This document shows positions 59,910-61,745 of a DNA stretch of 64,000 bases, piece after piece; the stretch's first letter is position 1; each line of letters starts with the position of its first letter. Location of the stretch: contig CM055093.1 in assembly GCA_029204225.1 (NCBI GenBank), positions 32,811,777 through 32,875,776 on the forward strand, in the 5' to 3' direction. Made by a program: the position numbers and the translations under genes. This DNA comes from Diphasiastrum complanatum (taxonomy: Eukaryota > Streptophyta > Lycopodiopsida > Lycopodiales > Lycopodiaceae). Below the pieces are notes generated by a model that saw nothing but the letters and a program-made list of their open reading frames with translations, was not told the origin of the DNA and ran no database searches.

Positions 59910-61745
59910 TTTAGCAAGCTTTGAATCTGTGAGTAGGATCACGCGCTTATCAGCGCAATTGTATTATGGTCTGATTGTTGTTACTACAACTTTATTATAC
60001 AGATTCGCTACTGTTCTACATCTTTTGCATTCTTGTTGAATGAAATTAACTCTCACTCCTCTTATGCAAACATCAACATAAAGAGAAATGTATGGCTGTC
60101 TCTGACGCCTAAATTATTTCTACATTCTCTTCATATCAGATTATTAGTATTAGAGGATTGCATGGTTGTCTCAGACGCCTAATCGTTTCTGCAATCTCTC
60201 TTTCACGGCAGTCTAAGACTCCTACACTGATAATCTTATTCAACACAAAAGAACAGCTCGTAATCTCCGTTCTCTAAGTAATCCACGATTCTGTTAAACA
60301 CAGTTATCACTATTCTTTATAGTATTCATTGTCTTTCTCTTGTTGGTTGGGACTTCGCAAAAAAGCTTCCTCCCAACAGGTTCACCGATCTACTCACCTC
60401 TTTGAGTAGGTTTCCATCGCCCAACCACCCTAGATGACTTGGCATACAATTAAAATGCGTTGGTTACAGCCCAAACCCACTAGCTATTGACTTAAACTGT
60501 AGGAGACTCAAGAGTCACTTACTGCATAAGATTATCTTAATACTTCGGTCGCAAGCCAACTCAAGAGGTGATACATAATCACAAATACACTTTTAGCCAT
60601 GGGGATTACGTAATACATGACACAATACACTTTTAACCACGGGGATTACATAGTACATGACAATACATAAATTAGACATGACTTCCAACATGAGGCTCTC
60701 AAATGCAACAAGGAACGTGCAATGAAGCACAAAAGAAGAAGCCAAAGATTCAAGGCCAGTGAGATAATTTAAGGATTTCCAAGTGCAGTTTTTGCTGAAC
60801 AGAGGGAATATAGCCAGAACAACTATTACAAGATATGCTGATAGTGGACCAATTGCCACTGCAAGGACTTTCATCAAAGAGCCTAAGGACTTCCAGCAAT
60901 TGCAATTCAAAACAGCAACAATGCATAACCTTGAACCTTGATGGTGCCTCCCAAATGTGAAATTCAAGCTCCTTCACATCAATCTTGCCAGTAAAACTTG
61001 GAAACGTATCATCTTTATCCATCCAGATGTTGACCTGTAGATATAGAGGATCACACAGATGGTGGTAACAATAGTTAAGTCATAAAAACTTTACTCTTGT
61101 TATGAAATTCACACAAATAAAAACGCATCTTCTCGATATGAGCCAAACTACTGCATAATGATTGGCCTTGTTAGTATTTTGTCTTTTGAAAAAAAATTGG
61201 TGGCCAAGCTAATGAACAGTCTGACAAACTTTCAAGTTGCCAATAGAACCTCTCCATCAACCCTGCCATCTGACCAGTCCAGTGGAATCTCCAACAACCT
61301 TTCTCCAAGCTACAAAACAGAAATAAAACAGTAAAATTTAAGGCTTTTGGCCCCACAAGGAACAATAACTTATGAAAGGAAAAAGGCATGGAAGTAATGT
61401 TAAACGTACCAAATGTAAGGTGGCACTACCTACCACGCTCTTGAACAGCACAATATTCATCCACACAAGGAACCACACCACACACAATTACAAAACAAGC
61501 TGATACGGGCTTCAAGTAGACCCATAGAAAGGACGTATTCTCTTACAGGTGCAAATAGATTCTGGCCCTTTATGCTGGCATGCCACTTTTGCCGTGGAAT
61601 ATCTACGTCCACATCAACTGTGAATGTTCCACCATTTCCTGTTGCATTGACTGTTCTCCACTCCCTTGGTCTTCCAGTCAAGTGTACATTCAGTTGCTCA
61701 TAGTTATTGCTGAATCTTACAGAACCTTTCACTTCTTCTATCAAC
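10323..61745 (-). CDS. TIC236: TIC236-like chloroplast envelope protein gene, eleven internal exons
   Basis: TIC236 (EMB2410 in Arabidopsis, SSG4 in rice) is a large inner-envelope protein of plastids. Its C-terminal region resembles bacterial TamB (DUF490), and it links the TOC and TIC protein-import machineries. Eleven blocks on the minus strand match, in the right order, the middle of the protein as I remember it, for example [53 protein letters not shown] and [11 protein letters not shown]. All blocks have GT-AG borders, and codon phase is kept across every junction (summed coding length about 1825 bp, 608 codons). The family protein is over 2000 residues, so the N-terminal exons lie beyond 64000 and the C-terminal TamB exons lie left of position 1. 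I found no stop or frameshift inside any exon, so the gene looks functional. The family assignment is from memory of the protein and was not searched. Confidence 0.88.
11838..11960 (+). repeat. copia LTR scrap
   Basis: TGTTAGAGTTAATGTTCACA followed by ctaggccatgcctacgtgct resembles the start of the copia LTR at 22508 (TGTTAGGAATTAATG...ggccatgcctgtgtgct). Only about 120 bases are comparable. Confidence 0.5.
12040..13010 (-). pseudogene. Ty3/gypsy RNase H-integrase fragment
   Basis: The minus strand encodes [20 protein letters not shown] (RNase H), [19 protein letters not shown], then integrase core [20 protein letters not shown] and [18 protein letters not shown] frameshifted stretch equivalent to [19 protein letters not shown] follows. 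The catalytic D and E contexts are recognisable. The zinc-binding part is deleted and the ends are ragged. It is related to the element at 17952-20158. Confidence 0.75.
12910..13216 (+). pseudogene. copia integrase-linker scrap with 68-bp tandem duplication
   Basis: In one frame it reads [17 protein letters not shown] and then a basic PRRGRGRRG run, a composition typical of the copia linker between integrase and RT. The unit ccacctaggagagggagagg...gggactac is duplicated in tandem (about 13088-13150 and 13158-13214). Confidence 0.45.
13965..14165 (-). pseudogene. chromodomain remnant of the 13362-16569 element
   Basis: The minus strand reads [20 protein letters not shown] then [17 protein letters not shown]. 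The FL-QWDGRPxEEATWE pattern is the aromatic-cage part of a chromodomain at an integrase C-terminus. The same segment ends the element at 37956-43360. Confidence 0.6.
14190..15365 (-). other. conserved unrecognised module of the AG/CT gypsy family (copy 1)
   Basis: Between protease and chromodomain lies a stretch with a 294-codon open frame (14229-15113), for example [40 protein letters not shown] and [15 protein letters not shown]. It contains no RT, RNase H or integrase motif. A closely similar copy is at 38988-40640, and the upstream portion of that module also occurs at 35440-36113. It is rich in hydrophobic residues. I do not recognise it and infer no function. Confidence 0.55.
15437..16370 (-). 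pseudogene. gag-protease of the 13362-16569 element
   Basis: The gag part ([20 protein letters not shown], then [20 protein letters not shown]) is followed by an aspartic-protease domain ([20 protein letters not shown], then [18 protein letters not shown]). The usual DTGS/DSGA catalytic motif reads DPGS here. The CCHC knuckle present in the sister copy (41300 region) is missing, and the N-terminus is replaced by LTR sequence through a deletion. Confidence 0.75.
17333..17410 (-). pseudogene. copia RNase H C-terminal end
   Basis: The minus strand reads [20 protein letters not shown]. This corresponds to the (LA)DIFTKAL..-KF end of copia pol, just upstream of the polypurine tract and LTR ending at 17318. 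Confidence 0.6.
17440..17951 (+). pseudogene. copia RT N-terminal half
   Basis: It encodes [59 protein letters not shown] and, after a one-base slip at 17738, [20 protein letters not shown]. It then decays at [11 protein letters not shown]. It stops abruptly where gypsy RT sequence begins at about 17952. The matching copia RNase H end lies at 22046-22513. Confidence 0.82.
17952..20158 (+). pseudogene. Ty3/gypsy chromovirus pol 3' half (RT end, RNase H, integrase, chromodomain)
   Basis: It starts in the RT thumb ([20 protein letters not shown]), then RNase H ([33 protein letters not shown]), the integrase HHCC region ([19 protein letters not shown]), and the catalytic core ([38 protein letters not shown]). 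It ends in a chromodomain-like tail ([20 protein letters not shown]). Frame breaks occur near 18297, 19024, 19545 and 19740. A purine run AAGGAGGGAAGAA precedes the LTR at 20159. The 5' half of pol, gag and the left LTR are missing. Confidence 0.85.
20159..20657 (+). repeat. 3' LTR of the gypsy pol fragment (approx. end)
   Basis: It begins TGTTATGTCCATGACC right after the polypurine tract and contains a TATA-like ctctatataagagg at about 20463. The end is taken as gtaagca near 20657 because of the CA terminus. No second LTR copy is present to confirm it. Confidence 0.5.
20690..21603 (-). other. leader region of a truncated AG/CT gypsy element, with 79-bp tandem repeats
   Basis: This noncoding leader precedes the LTR at 21604. 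A unit starting agtagggcgctgg recurs at 21379, 21458 and 21537 (period 79), with more diverged units upstream. The leader at 42290-42905 has the same character (gcgctggacagcc motifs). A PBS for initiator tRNA-Met (TGGTATCAGAGC on the minus strand) lies at 21592-21603, abutting the LTR. Confidence 0.65.
21604..22045 (-). repeat. AG/CT-type gypsy 5' LTR (442 bp)
   Basis: It runs from AGTTACAAATAGAGCC to AGTCCATAACT and is very similar to the LTRs at 37956-38346 and 42918-43360. It lies directly against copia RNase H sequence at 22046, so the element jumped into that copia or was later recombined. The rest of the element is lost. Confidence 0.75.
22046..22513 (+). pseudogene. copia RNase H C-terminal domain
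   Basis: It encodes [75 protein letters not shown] and [17 protein letters not shown], the complete end of copia pol in one open frame. A polypurine tract aagggggag follows. It probably belongs with the RT half at 17440-17951, the two parts being separated by 4.1 kb of later insertions. Confidence 0.88.
22508..22840 (+). repeat. copia 3' LTR (approx. end)
   Basis: It starts TGTTAGGAATTAATG after the polypurine tract. Its end is unclear and is set near 22840, before TIC236 exon j (22966). It contains a plausible TATA/start region near 22746-22760 (actatatatgtagg). Confidence 0.55.
22966..23160 (-). CDS. TIC236: TIC236 exon j
   Basis: The exon encodes [20 protein letters not shown] through [18 protein letters not shown], 65 codons. 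The acceptor is tttgtgcag and the donor is GAG|gtactt. The 3' LTR of a copia element ends within about 150 bp of the donor. Confidence 0.88.
23161..24391 (-). other. TIC236 intron i-j
   Basis: 1231 bp of AT-rich intron. No element recognised. Confidence 0.6.
24392..24920 (-). CDS. TIC236: TIC236 exon i (529 bp, largest)
   Basis: The acceptor is atgcacag at 24921. The first base completes the proline codon of exon h, then [20 protein letters not shown] follows. Other family landmarks are [34 protein letters not shown] and [17 protein letters not shown]. The donor is AAG|gtgaat. There are 176 codons with no stop. Confidence 0.92.
24921..26224 (-). other. TIC236 intron h-i
   Basis: 1304 bp. 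No repeat or element recognised. Short open stretches near 25437-26086 have no motif. Confidence 0.6.
26225..26382 (-). CDS. TIC236: TIC236 exon h
   Basis: The exon encodes [20 protein letters not shown] through ANIRGPLLM plus two bases of a proline codon. The acceptor is catgtcag and the donor is CC|gtaagt. It is 158 bp, which fits the phase change into the following exon. Confidence 0.86.
26637..27449. mobile_element. non-autonomous hAT-like element (813 bp)
   Basis: The ends are imperfect terminal inverted repeats: left CATAGTTGCAGCG, right (reverse complement) CATAGATGCACCG, 11 of 13 identical. Flanks are ATTCAAAT (26629-26636) and ATTCAGAT (27450-27457), an 8-bp target duplication with one mismatch. 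An 8-bp duplication and CAnnG-type ends fit the hAT superfamily. Subterminal regions are packed with gaatcgcgattc-type motifs in both orientations, flanked inside by poly-T runs. The centre is GC-rich and non-coding. It lies inside the TIC236 intron between exons g and h. Confidence 0.72.
27458..28711 (-). other. remainder of TIC236 intron g-h
   Basis: Plain AT-rich intron sequence. Nothing recognised. Confidence 0.55.
28712..28795 (-). CDS. TIC236: TIC236 exon g (84 bp)
   Basis: The exon encodes [20 protein letters not shown] then GDMWICPE. The acceptor is ttcag and the donor is GAG|gtaggc, phase 0. The [17 protein letters not shown] pattern is a family hallmark and spans this exon and the next. 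Confidence 0.9.
28796..31253 (-). other. TIC236 intron f-g (2.46 kb)
   Basis: AT-rich and noncoding. The only structure I see is the tandem duplication at 30770-31155. Confidence 0.6.
30770..31155. repeat. 193-bp tandem duplication in TIC236 intron
   Basis: Copy 1 (30770-30962) and copy 2 (30963-31155) both start ataaaatttcatgacccaga and end tatttatcttaact. They differ only at a few bases (for example gctaatg/gctaaag and the T-run after aatatat). Confidence 0.88.
31254..31484 (-). CDS. TIC236: TIC236 exon f
   Basis: The exon encodes [20 protein letters not shown] through [15 protein letters not shown], 77 codons. The acceptor is ttttgcag and the donor is TGT|gtaagc. [17 protein letters not shown] and SANFTFN are highly characteristic of TIC236. 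A 193-bp tandem duplication begins about 100 bp inside the following intron. Confidence 0.9.
31822..31884 (-). CDS. TIC236: TIC236 exon e (63 bp)
   Basis: The exon encodes [20 protein letters not shown] plus one proline. The acceptor is ggatag|GCTTCA and the donor is CCT|gtgagt. Of the AG options here, only this one keeps the phase with exon d and avoids a stop. Confidence 0.82.
32261..32401 (-). CDS. TIC236: TIC236 exon d
   Basis: The exon encodes [20 protein letters not shown] through GEYRLSCQ, 47 codons in phase 0. The donor is CAG|gtacct and the acceptor is ttgaatcag. It matches the TIC236 segment with the family pattern QRIFLHNA...EFHLMCQ. Confidence 0.88.
32657..34409. other. proximal part of the giant intron, no element recognised
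   Basis: A 129-codon plus-strand open frame at 33024-33413 has no motif I recognise. GC content rises locally near 33100. No LTR, RT or gene similarity is visible. Confidence 0.4.
34410..36113 (+). pseudogene. AG/CT gypsy fragment: LTR end, PBS, protease and part of the module
   Basis: A partial LTR runs to ...CATAACT at 34662 and is followed directly by the PBS TGGTATCAGAGC (34663-34674). Gag is deleted. The protease reads [20 protein letters not shown] and [20 protein letters not shown], with two in-frame stops. From about 35440 the module follows ([20 protein letters not shown], then [20 protein letters not shown]). The fragment ends at about 36113 at a junction with LINE ORF2 sequence sharing a few bases. 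Confidence 0.72.
36108..36535 (+). pseudogene. LINE ORF2 C-terminal fragment and 3' UTR start
   Basis: It encodes [29 protein letters not shown] and [20 protein letters not shown], with a stop at 36344-36346. It is nearly the same as copy B at 5884-6126. The UTR reaches gagttggaggttaagc, then switches directly to a LINE ORF1 start without hairpin or (CT)n. Confidence 0.7.
36536..37553 (+). pseudogene. LINE ORF1, broken
   Basis: The N-terminus is repetitive and S/A/P-rich, with frame breaks (36536-36780). A coiled-coil region follows ([19 protein letters not shown], stop, [20 protein letters not shown]). After a stop at 37181 comes the RRM-like and C-terminal part: [56 protein letters not shown]. 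The domain order equals that of the intact ORF1 at 58389-59843. Confidence 0.75.
37956..38346 (-). repeat. AG/CT gypsy 3' LTR (391 bp)
   Basis: It begins AGTTAAGAATAGAGCC and ends AGTCCATAACT on the plus strand. It lacks an internal stretch of about 50 bases present in the partner LTR (after aagcttccggt), so the two LTRs have diverged by at least one deletion. Confidence 0.82.
38520..38987 (-). pseudogene. integrase C-terminus and chromodomain of the 37956-43360 element
   Basis: The minus strand reads [12 protein letters not shown], a stop, [39 protein letters not shown] and [11 protein letters not shown], then a chromodomain-like [15 protein letters not shown] that hits a TAG at 38520. It resembles the end of a Ty3/gypsy integrase with the GPY/F module. 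The catalytic core upstream is missing. Confidence 0.7.
38988..40640 (-). other. conserved unrecognised module of the AG/CT gypsy family (copy 2, longest)
   Basis: It occupies the position where RT, RNase H and integrase core belong. Long low-stop stretches include [20 protein letters not shown] (40572-40216), [20 protein letters not shown] (40216-40004) and [20 protein letters not shown] (39991-39347). The distal part matches 14229-15113 and the proximal part matches 35440-36113 on the plus strand. No polymerase motif (YLDD, TDAS, DD35E) is present. Origin is unknown; it could be captured host sequence or a family-specific gene. Confidence 0.55.
40648..42221 (-). pseudogene. gag-protease of the 37956-43360 element
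   Basis: It starts [20 protein letters not shown] at 42221. A frameshift near 41880 passes to a 411-codon frame with gag ([40 protein letters not shown]), a CCHC knuckle ([14 protein letters not shown], about 41300) and an aspartic protease ([24 protein letters not shown] intact). It ends at a stop at 40648, right before the unrecognised module. Confidence 0.82.
42918..43360 (-). repeat. AG/CT gypsy 5' LTR (443 bp)
   Basis: It begins AGTTAAGAATAGAGCC and ends GAGTCTATAACT. The PBS for initiator tRNA-Met abuts it at 42906-42917. It is nearly identical in layout to 21604-22045. Confidence 0.85.
43512..45975 (-). pseudogene. Ty3/gypsy gag-protease relic with start of RT
   Basis: On the minus strand gag starts [20 protein letters not shown] at 45480, passes a stop near 45133 and another near 45017, and continues [19 protein letters not shown] and [14 protein letters not shown]. 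After frame changes comes a knuckle [13 protein letters not shown], one residue short of the CX2CX4HX4C spacing. The protease has [13 protein letters not shown] in place of the DSG motif. The beginning of RT ([20 protein letters not shown], then frameshifted LLVKKKDG) is cut off at 43512 against LINE sequence. A decayed PBS may lie near 45950-45972. Confidence 0.78.
45976..47419. other. unassigned intron stretch
   Basis: It contains a direct repeat of about 52 bases (acatgctagacaaaaataac...ggaaatttagtaa at 46052-46103 and about 46188-46239). A possible TATA-bearing LTR-like stretch lies near 46500-46700 (cctattataaaaggatgg). Neither can be tied to a defined element. Confidence 0.4.
47420..47660 (+). 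pseudogene. copia RNase H fragment
   Basis: It encodes [40 protein letters not shown] and [15 protein letters not shown], the copia RNase H core. It is truncated at both ends and belongs to a different copia family from 22046-22513. Confidence 0.82.
47661..48082. other. unassigned sequence left of the LINE
   Basis: A repeated motif gcgaaaaa(t)tcgacact appears in 47760-47840. No coding similarity. It ends at a (GA)n tract. Confidence 0.35.
48083..48113 (-). repeat. (TTTC)n(CT)n tail of the full LINE
   Basis: On the plus strand this is (GA)n 48083-48099 followed by (GAAA)n 48100-48113, directly after the LINE 3' end. The TTTC units sit between element and CT tract. Copy B shows (TTC)n in the same place. 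Confidence 0.88.
48306..50861 (-). CDS. LINE ORF2, reverse transcriptase and C-terminal zinc finger
   Basis: The reading resumes at [20 protein letters not shown] after the inserted LTR. RT motifs are present: [33 protein letters not shown] (motif A), [20 protein letters not shown] (motif B) and [12 protein letters not shown] (motif C, YADD at 49797-49808). The C-terminus has a CX2C...HX4C finger ([19 protein letters not shown]) and an acidic then basic tail ending at 48306. The frame is open for about 850 codons. It makes the cDNA strand in target-primed reverse transcription. The first ~10 codons of the open frame upstream of 50861 come from LTR sequence and are not part of ORF2. Confidence 0.88.
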   Translation of the reverse strand, partial: DVECRSLRQLVTHARTHDPHLLHSARRSYRRTIRRKKRIYDDSEGTRLVDLLFSSSSGAFWREFIPRAPPPLLDDFRIWTEYATKLYTIPTDAPISISPRPSEFTFFTSDMVLTAIKRMKSHKARDIEDLESELLTHASDLLAPTLATLLNSAVVSGFPSSWCTNIIHPIHKNGDPMIPGNYRTIMIGHVLTKLYGTILQSAVSSEAEARRLHALGQAGFRSHYSTTDHIFTLRALIEEAKYRKERVYCCFVDFRKAFDSVPRSLLIQRLRDLGFSTDIVLAVMALYEKVLGCFRHSSGLSDHIWSTIGVKQGCSLSPVLFGLYIDELERVISQCGGGGCRLGTILIAILLYADDVVLVSPTKEGLQRQLDCLQGFCTRWGLGVNTAKTKVMVFNTSRAFMQRQELILDGQALEVVSSYTYLGILFSGPTFSMRQAATTRLGKGHSSLVQLERFCFRKLIRDVRSKCRLFDTIVTPTALYAEETWCTGLPSSHWASISQLQTTMLARMIRAKPSVPHEILLAEFAVPPIQIYAAFQLITYIERIQALPDEDMRYTQTALVSSHFLHDQGYRLSWFSQASHFLLESFGISITELPSGTHQYIRRILYRAYLDRTWGRQLGVKPGYYWTHFIELDIAGVPVLPHYLDSRLSHCLRFTLGQLRVSSHQLAIETGRFQGTPREEWICQLCSLEEVESEEHFIFRCPVYYEIRGRYHCLFRDTPVTLRSLIAYEDSRCAAFMIREMFILRQDLYQAAQPSQVSQPQITSFFSRRRGRFDDGDDDDDDLLAHRDQRQRPTHTHVAARATRPITRRPLHPLRRRQRPPVALHATGRITSFYIISTSRTGLDDNVISHS
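50862..50866. repeat. target-site duplication ATACC (left)
   Basis: ATACC at 50862-50866 matches ATACC at 57260-57264, flanking the chromovirus exactly. Both lie in LINE ORF2 sequence. Confidence 0.95.
50867..51224 (-). repeat. chromovirus 3' LTR
   Basis: On the plus strand it runs TGTAATAGATCC...GAGCTCGTAACA. The terminal GTTACGAGCTCGTAAC (51208-51223) is a 16-bp perfect palindrome. Confidence 0.95.
51225..51237 (-). promoter_or_regulatory. polypurine tract of the chromovirus
   Basis: The minus strand reads AAGGGGGAGGGAG immediately before the LTR. This is the plus-strand priming site in reverse transcription. Confidence 0.88.
51236..52519 (-). CDS. chromovirus integrase and chromodomain
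   Basis: The frame continues the RT/RNase H frame after a TAG at 52520-52522. It begins with the zinc-binding region ([20 protein letters not shown] ... SCQKCQ). The DD35E core is visible: the first D in [13 protein letters not shown], the second D in [15 protein letters not shown], and E in [13 protein letters not shown], with 35 residues between the second D and E. A GPF-type module follows ([20 protein letters not shown]). The tail is a chromodomain ([20 protein letters not shown]) of the kind that steers chromovirus integration to marked chromatin. Confidence 0.9.
   Translation of the reverse strand, partial: QVLYECHDNPSAGHPGIQKTYELLRRQFFWPSMKKDVHQYVTSCQKCQVNKAERLKAGGLLHPLEIPAGKWESISMDFIVGLPKTQKGNDAIWVTVDRLTKMAHFIPTKTTVRAPELARLFVDGLFKLYGLPSGIVSDRDSKFTGNFWKAVFHHLHTKLNMSTTDHPQTDGQTERVNQVLEDMLRAYVSKRQTNWEEYLSILEFAYNSTKHSATGYSPFMLMYGFQPRSPTAVGFKQEKVEAARNFLEDLNQMIEHAKRSIRQSQDRARHYADPHRRDVQFSTGEKVYLRVPVDSKTLKSGVCAKLSPRYCGPFTISRRLGEVTYELELPHSSKVFPVFHVSQLRKALTRSDNLVGDSVLVLPLDPQQPPHEPEEILDSRETQTRHTLYREYLVKWNDQPVENATWERGSVLRKIFPDFVLEDQDGS
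52520..54220 (-). CDS. chromovirus reverse transcriptase and RNase H
   Basis: A 566-codon frame. RT shows [36 protein letters not shown] and the catalytic [14 protein letters not shown] (about residues 177-190). RNase H shows [14 protein letters not shown] (about 328-341) and [20 protein letters not shown]. It ends at a TAG codon whose downstream frame is uninterrupted integrase. Its start overlaps the end of gag by 14 bases in another frame; the pair looks like one polyprotein split by a single extra T in a TTTTTT run. Confidence 0.9.
   Translation of the reverse strand: MFFPEDLPHGLPPSREVDHVINLVPGTAPVSKPPYRVSRTEDEEITRQLTDYLGKGQIQTSSSPWASPVLLVKKKEGSMRLCVDYRALNKVTIKNKYPMPRADELFDQLDGAKFFNKIDLRSGYHQVRIKSEDVSKTAFRTRHGHYEFKVMPFGLTNAPATFMTLMNSVLRPYLGKFVVVFLDDILVYSKTRKEHLKHLRKVFRLLRKHKLYAKQSKCEFFVEEVAYLGHIISSDGIKMDPNKVKAILSWLRPQNILELQIFLGLAGYYRRFVKEYAQIAVPMTNLLKGKGKEFIWESAQQESFDALKTALATAPVLKVVDPNQPFVVETDASDFAVGAVLTQGGRPVAFESKKLEPAQTRYSAYEKELFSIVHALKTWRHYLYGANFEVLTDHESLRYLCNQPELRGRKARWAELMQEFDMSIRYRRGKFNTVADALSRMPMINELSFTQIRNELLESLRGKCQHDAFFSIIWNSIQNRQLQTPEPVPGAGASSSKNTAASVEDDNESEYTSSDDVEDSEPVLPKQTPVVEGQLTQGFKWKQYSIQDEYLLYRDRVCVPNSEDYR
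54207..56006 (-). CDS. chromovirus gag-protease
   Basis: 599 codons. The N-terminus is acidic with heptad-like stretches (residues 35-90). The capsid-type gag domain is at about 115-280 ([40 protein letters not shown]). A CCHC knuckle [14 protein letters not shown] lies at residues 345-358. An aspartic protease region follows, with [19 protein letters not shown] (catalytic triplet at 434-437) and [14 protein letters not shown]. It ends SKFKDVFS at a stop created by the frame slip into pol. Confidence 0.9.
   Translation of the reverse strand: MTTPQGPDQPQERGFDELETEALAYRKGKEPMEVEEQEQFAEELDELVTKEQFLQLVTEVDELKLALANFKSSVDDSFAELKNLILSSAKGSLPSTSQLSPSPLPSVSGETLRSHPSVFKDLKPPTFNGEEKDRNADILQTFLSKWKNIHALKQTPDHLQAIEASLSLGPMAYKWWLNLQETGQTPRSWKAFEEAFLREFLPENELDRAWEAWERTIMDKSLIQYISQYREAILKIKNMDDYQKIRGFVRGLKDEYKVEVQRNSPTTLEQALRYAQIYDDSVGRKRARQQPLSEQLPQKDFQFKKKFLKRKKEDKFKGEAPQKRPSHIQPLKPDDFEKAKQERLCFVCMGKGHTVRQCPKGPFTKKDKKQVHLVQTVCFPSDSAASEIKVYHEDHEHCCQLTSAMLARPFSFGPHDLVRMHGKVGNQSVRVMVDDGATHNFINHTLVKKLKLPEVHRYIVSLAKGEDKKIWETMVSKLNLGIQGYQDQINFQIMHLDRTDIVLGRDWLYSLGPSLHRNYQENTLSFQYKGREIQLHGEHDVPNSPMVCSSELCQLIGDEDHQVFLCDFQFIPEVSISSSIQQKISKLETLLSKFKDVFS
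56889..56900 (-). promoter_or_regulatory. primer-binding site for initiator tRNA-Met
   Basis: TGGTATCAGAGC on the minus strand, one base inside the 5' LTR. This is the standard PBS of plant LTR retrotransposons. Confidence 0.93.
56902..57259 (-). repeat. chromovirus 5' LTR
   Basis: By-eye comparison with 50867-51224 finds no difference over 358 bp. It is followed at 57260-57264 by the second ATACC. Confidence 0.95.
57265..58345 (-). CDS. LINE ORF2, endonuclease domain
   Basis: The domain opens [19 protein letters not shown] and carries [10 protein letters not shown] (metal-binding E), [58 protein letters not shown] (GDFN) and [13 protein letters not shown] (catalytic SDH). This is an apurinic-type nuclease that nicks target DNA. 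It is cut at 57264 by the chromovirus and continues at 50861. A one-base frame slip lies between about 57290 and 57330, since the final stretch reads out of frame with the rejoined RT part. The exact start codon is uncertain. Confidence 0.85.
58389..59843 (-). CDS. LINE ORF1 RNA-binding protein
   Basis: 484 codons from ATG at 59843. This start is chosen because upstream codons are only the (CT)n microsatellite. Residues 1-240 are proline/alanine/serine-rich and repetitive (LAAPS-type repeats). Residues 250-340 form a coiled coil ([51 protein letters not shown]). Residues 365-445 are RRM-like ([20 protein letters not shown] ... [19 protein letters not shown]), followed by a small basic C-terminal domain. 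This is the architecture of L1-type ORF1 nucleic-acid chaperones rather than the CCHC-knuckle ORF1 common in seed-plant L1s as I know them. It binds LINE RNA into an RNP. Confidence 0.8.
   Translation of the reverse strand: MAAPPRAPARRSARSPATSSLTSLTHHSPPLAAPSPNPLAAPSPSLAAPSPSPSLAAPSCNLLAAPSLAAAPSLAAPSSPLAAPSLAAAPSLAAPSLDAPSCPLAAPSLVAPSPNPLAVPSPSPLAAPSPPLADLPDLLAATPSPILLAEPSLSPPSPHPLADPSPHPSLISHITPLSFQPPPLVATSPHPLDDPSPSPTTTLTPLSDGCSPDSAPLLSSDPILPTPTIAHSSSFTAPQSTANIPYTPSKSIELFSSWQIDQFKADFQFLRYEISQLKGTVTFLVNEKKLLQSKVASLEQSIGIKQAAASESTTNMLRELETKIEKQHEEALSWASVLKKGTKPSAPISSVISATISEEKSRDQKSHNIRVRGVLDTQDALAEAKRFLDITLGHRTEGLDTAWRTTRDAATLILRSTSLESRRDALRCRAKLRGTTIYMDDDLTYIQVEERRKAFQAARESGRRVIYRDGRVRFLDSAPSSSQC
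59290..59840. repeat. GC-rich minisatellite inside LINE ORF1
   Basis: Short units of the form gcagcgaggg(a/g)(a)gg are repeated dozens of times, coding LAAPS-type repeats on the minus strand. Unit length varies in multiples of three, so the frame is kept. Confidence 0.8.
59861..59907 (-). repeat. (CT)n at the 5' side of the full LINE
   Basis: 47 bases of uninterrupted (GA)n on the plus strand lie 17 bases upstream of the ORF1 start codon. The sequence beyond it (59908 on) is not LINE 3' end, so here the tract is either target DNA or element leader. Confidence 0.9.
59908..60929. other. distal part of giant intron, unassigned with short repeats
   Basis: Two near copies of tggctgtctctgacgcctaa occur at about 60092 and 60162. 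A 38-base tandem repeat starts aatacacttttagccatggg (about 60582-60656). The region may be LTR remains, but no coding end or PPT supports this. Confidence 0.4.
60930..61034 (-). CDS. TIC236: TIC236 exon c, before the giant intron
   Basis: The acceptor is ctacag at 61035. The exon encodes [20 protein letters not shown] through EAPSRFK, and the donor is AAG|gttatg. It has 35 codons in phase 0. The next coding block that continues the protein (GVHGTLFF) is 28.5 kb away at 32401. Confidence 0.85.
61250..61309 (-). CDS. TIC236: TIC236 exon b (60 bp)
   Basis: The acceptor is ttttgtag at 61310. The exon encodes [20 protein letters not shown]. The donor is GAG|gttcta, a weak but GT-type site, chosen because the next exon then continues in phase as the family expects (DGE|VNIWMD). 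Reading past this donor hits a stop within about 20 bases. Confidence 0.8.
61547..61745 (-). CDS. TIC236: TIC236 exon a (5'-most exon in window)
   Basis: The acceptor is ttttgtcaacag at 61746 and the donor is CCT|gtaaga at 61546. The exon encodes a segment beginning [11 protein letters not shown] and ending [15 protein letters not shown]. This matches the TIC236 stretch with a conserved QKWHAN motif. It starts in phase 2 (one base completes the previous codon), so an upstream exon exists outside the visible region. Confidence 0.85.

Larger units (their letters stand above)
32402..60929 (-). other. TIC236: 28.5-kb TIC236 intron filled with retrotransposons
   Basis: The intron lies between donor AAG|gttatg at 60929 and acceptor tgaatcag at 32402. 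It holds a gypsy fragment (34410-36113), LINE pieces (36108-43507), a nested AG/CT-type gypsy element (37956-43360), a gypsy gag relic (43512-45975), a copia RNase H scrap (47420-47660), and a nearly full LINE (48114-59859) that itself hosts a chromovirus (50867-57259). The exons on both sides are in phase and intact, so the intron is presumably still spliced. Confidence 0.8.
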
